From Deltaproteobacteria bacterium (GTDB lineage: Bacteria; Desulfobacterota; GWC2-55-46; DRQE01), in the NCBI GenBank assembly GCA_030636245.1, contig DAOVXI010000110.1, positions 1 to 6,171 on the forward strand: DNA of 6,171 nt, in the 5' to 3' direction. Positions within the stretch are counted from its first letter, which is position 1; each line of letters begins with the position of its first letter. The notes beneath the pieces are model-generated. The model saw nothing but the letters and a program-made list of their open reading frames with translations. It was not told the origin of the DNA and did not search any database. Positions 4,760 through 6,171 of the stretch are shown in pieces. A program made the position numbers and the translations under genes.

Positions 4760-6171
4760 CTAAAGCTGCACTGTAACAGCCTTTGAAACGCCCGGCTCTT
4801 CCATTGTAATTCCAAAAAGCGTATCGACCATCTCCATACTTCTCTTGTTATGCGTAATGAGTATGAACTGGCTCTTCTTGCTCATCTCCTTTACAAAACC
4901 GTTAAAGCGGTCGATGTTAGCGTCATCAAGCGGCGCATCAACCTCATCAAGCAAGCAGAATGGGCTTGGCTTAATAAGGAATATGGAGAATATAAGAGCC
5001 GTTGCCGTAAGTGCCTTCTCTCCTCCGGAGAGAAGCGTAATGTTCTGAAGTTTCTTGCCCGGAGGCATCGCCACGATCTCAACCCCGCCCTCAAGCACGT
5101 CACCTTCTCCCGAAAGTCTGAGCTCGGCCTTGCCTCCACGGAAGAATCTAGGGAAGTTCTTTTTGAACTCCTCGTTTATCGCTTCGAAGGTCGTCTTGAA
5201 CTTCTCCCTTGTAGTACGGTTTATCCTTGAGATGGCGCCACGCAGGCTCTCCATGCTCTTTGTAAGGTCTTCCTGCTGAGTGATAAGGAACTGATAACGC
5301 TCATCAAGCTCGTTGAACTCTTCCAGCGCTGAGAGGCTTACCTCTCCCATCTTGCCTATCTTCTCACGAAGCTCCTCCACACGCGCCCTTATCTCCTCGG
5401 TATCAAGTGCCTTTGTTCCCTCATCCACCGAGTGCTCGCCTATATTAACACCATACTTCTCAATGGTTCTTTCTCTCAGGTTTTCTACCTTAAGCTCGAA
5501 CTCCTTAAGCTCTACGGTCAAGCTCCCCCTCTGCTGCTGAACGGAATCAAGCTCACCCTTTATTCTCTTAAGCTCTCCGGAGGTCTCCTTAAGGCTCGCG
5601 CTTATCTCGGCCAGGCTCTCCTCTTTCAAGATCTCGTCACGTTTGACTTCCTCTTTTTTACTTAAGAGCGCTTCTATGGCCACAGTACTTTCTGCGACCT
5701 CTTCGTTCTTGGTCTTTATCTCTTCGATCCCCCGGCCTATCTCATCGGCCTTCCTGTCAGCCAGCTCCACAAGCCCCTCTATCTCGGCTCTCTTCGCTTC
5801 AATTGAGCCGACAAGGTTATGATGCTTCTGTTTTGTCGAGGCAAGACCGACCTTAAGCTCGGTCACCTCTCCTGAAACCGCCTCCTTGGTCCCGGCAAGC
5901 ACCGCTTGATCCTCGGCCAAGCGACCCATAAGCTCCTCGCCGTCCACTATGTTTCTCTCAAGGGTTTCTATCTCAACGGTAAGTTCACTCTTTTTCCTCT
6001 TTATATCCTCTATTGTATTAGCGGATGACGTTATCGTCTCGCGAAGCTCGGCTTCTCTCTGCTTAAGCCTGTTCAGCTCATCGCCCTTTATCTTGAGTTC
6101 GCCATCAATGTTCACCCTTTCGATGTGTAGGGTGTGGGTGGTATCACTTCTTGCTTCAAGTTCTTTTGTTA
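4760..6171 (-). CDS. smc: Chromosome segregation protein SMC, C-terminal part (partial at right edge)
   Basis: The final 469 residues of SMC are present; the frame remains open through base 6171, so the start, head N-terminus and hinge lie outside. SMC is the ATPase core of the SMC-ScpAB condensin that loads on and compacts newly replicated chromosome. The visible part begins in the C-terminal coiled-coil arm (bases 6171 to about 5250), rich in E/K/L heptads. A YGVNIGEHSV interruption near 5430-5460 matches the joint region. The C-terminal ATPase half follows: the FFRGGKAELRLSGEGD segment, ABC signature LLSGGEKALTA (LSGGE at 5018-5032), Walker B FCLLDEVDAPLDDAN including the catalytic Glu and D-loop, and the H-loop LITHNKRSME. 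All active-site motifs are intact. A GTG at 6113-6115 lies inside the coiled coil and is not a start. It is probably the upstream gene of an operon with the roadblock gene. Confidence 0.95.
   Translation of the reverse strand, partial: TKELEARSDTTHTLHIERVNIDGELKIKGDELNRLKQREAELRETITSSANTIEDIKRKKSELTVEIETLERNIVDGEELMGRLAEDQAVLAGTKEAVSGEVTELKVGLASTKQKHHNLVGSIEAKRAEIEGLVELADRKADEIGRGIEEIKTKNEEVAESTVAIEALLSKKEEVKRDEILKEESLAEISASLKETSGELKRIKGELDSVQQQRGSLTVELKEFELKVENLRERTIEKYGVNIGEHSVDEGTKALDTEEIRARVEELREKIGKMGEVSLSALEEFNELDERYQFLITQQEDLTKSMESLRGAISRINRTTREKFKTTFEAINEEFKKNFPRFFRGGKAELRLSGEGDVLEGGVEIVAMPPGKKLQNITLLSGGEKALTATALIFSIFLIKPSPFCLLDEVDAPLDDANIDRFNGFVKEMSKKSQFILITHNKRSMEMVDTLFGITMEEPGVSKAVTVQL

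Noticed and set aside
5015..5035. Near-perfect 7-bp-arm inverted repeat CTTCTCT/AGAGAAG
   Set aside because: It lies in the codons for the SMC signature motif LLSGGEK and is explained by that coding constraint; there is no U-run or other sign of a terminator or operator.
6113..6115. GTG as the start of a separate 451-residue protein
   Set aside because: The frame continues open to the window edge with coiled-coil sequence, and the product is the C-terminal part of SMC, so this is an internal Val codon.

Overview
This window is a piece of bacterial chromosome carrying mostly housekeeping genes, with moderate G+C and heavy use of ATA (Ile) and AGA/AGG (Arg) codons. A receiver-PilZ regulator, a DivIVA homologue inside a yggS-proC-yggT-DUF167 cluster, and a Roadblock/LC7 gene beside smc suggest a deltaproteobacterial (Desulfobacterota/Myxococcota-like) or Nitrospirota-like lineage. 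That placement is an inference from gene content; no rRNA or lineage marker is present. No mobile element, CRISPR array, tRNA or rRNA is visible.

Layout. (1) 1-275, plus strand: the 3' end of hflX, a ribosome-associated GTPase. (2) 327-1052, minus strand: a two-domain regulator, a degenerate response-regulator receiver followed by PilZ, convergent with hflX. It has a good sigma70-type promoter at 1095-1123. (3) 1053-1409: an AT-rich divergent intergenic region with candidate promoters on both strands and a small palindrome. (4) 1410-4231, plus strand: a compact probable operon, yggS (PLP homeostasis) - proC (proline synthesis) - yggT (membrane protein) - divIVA-like gene - DUF167/YggU gene. 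The DUF167 frame is intact over the whole domain but has no ATG, GTG or TTG start codon. (5) 4232-4355: a strong stem-loop terminator that can serve both converging operons, then a 16-bp tandem repeat whose minus strand is a run of G-tracts. (6) 4356-6171, minus strand: smc (C-terminal part, continuing off the right edge) followed 44 nt downstream by a small Roadblock/LC7 (MglB-like) gene that starts with TTG behind a very strong ribosome binding site.

Taken together, the window joins cell growth and division functions (DivIVA, YggT), chromosome organisation (SMC) and PLP/proline metabolism, with two candidate signalling proteins: one that probably does not use phosphotransfer (receiver-PilZ) and one that may work with a small GTPase (Roadblock). 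The points most worth a second look are the DUF167 gene without a start codon, the G-quadruplex-capable repeat with stop codons in all three frames at the end of the smc-roadblock transcript, the loss of key residues in the receiver domain, the altered membrane-binding tip of DivIVA, and the smc-roadblock pairing.
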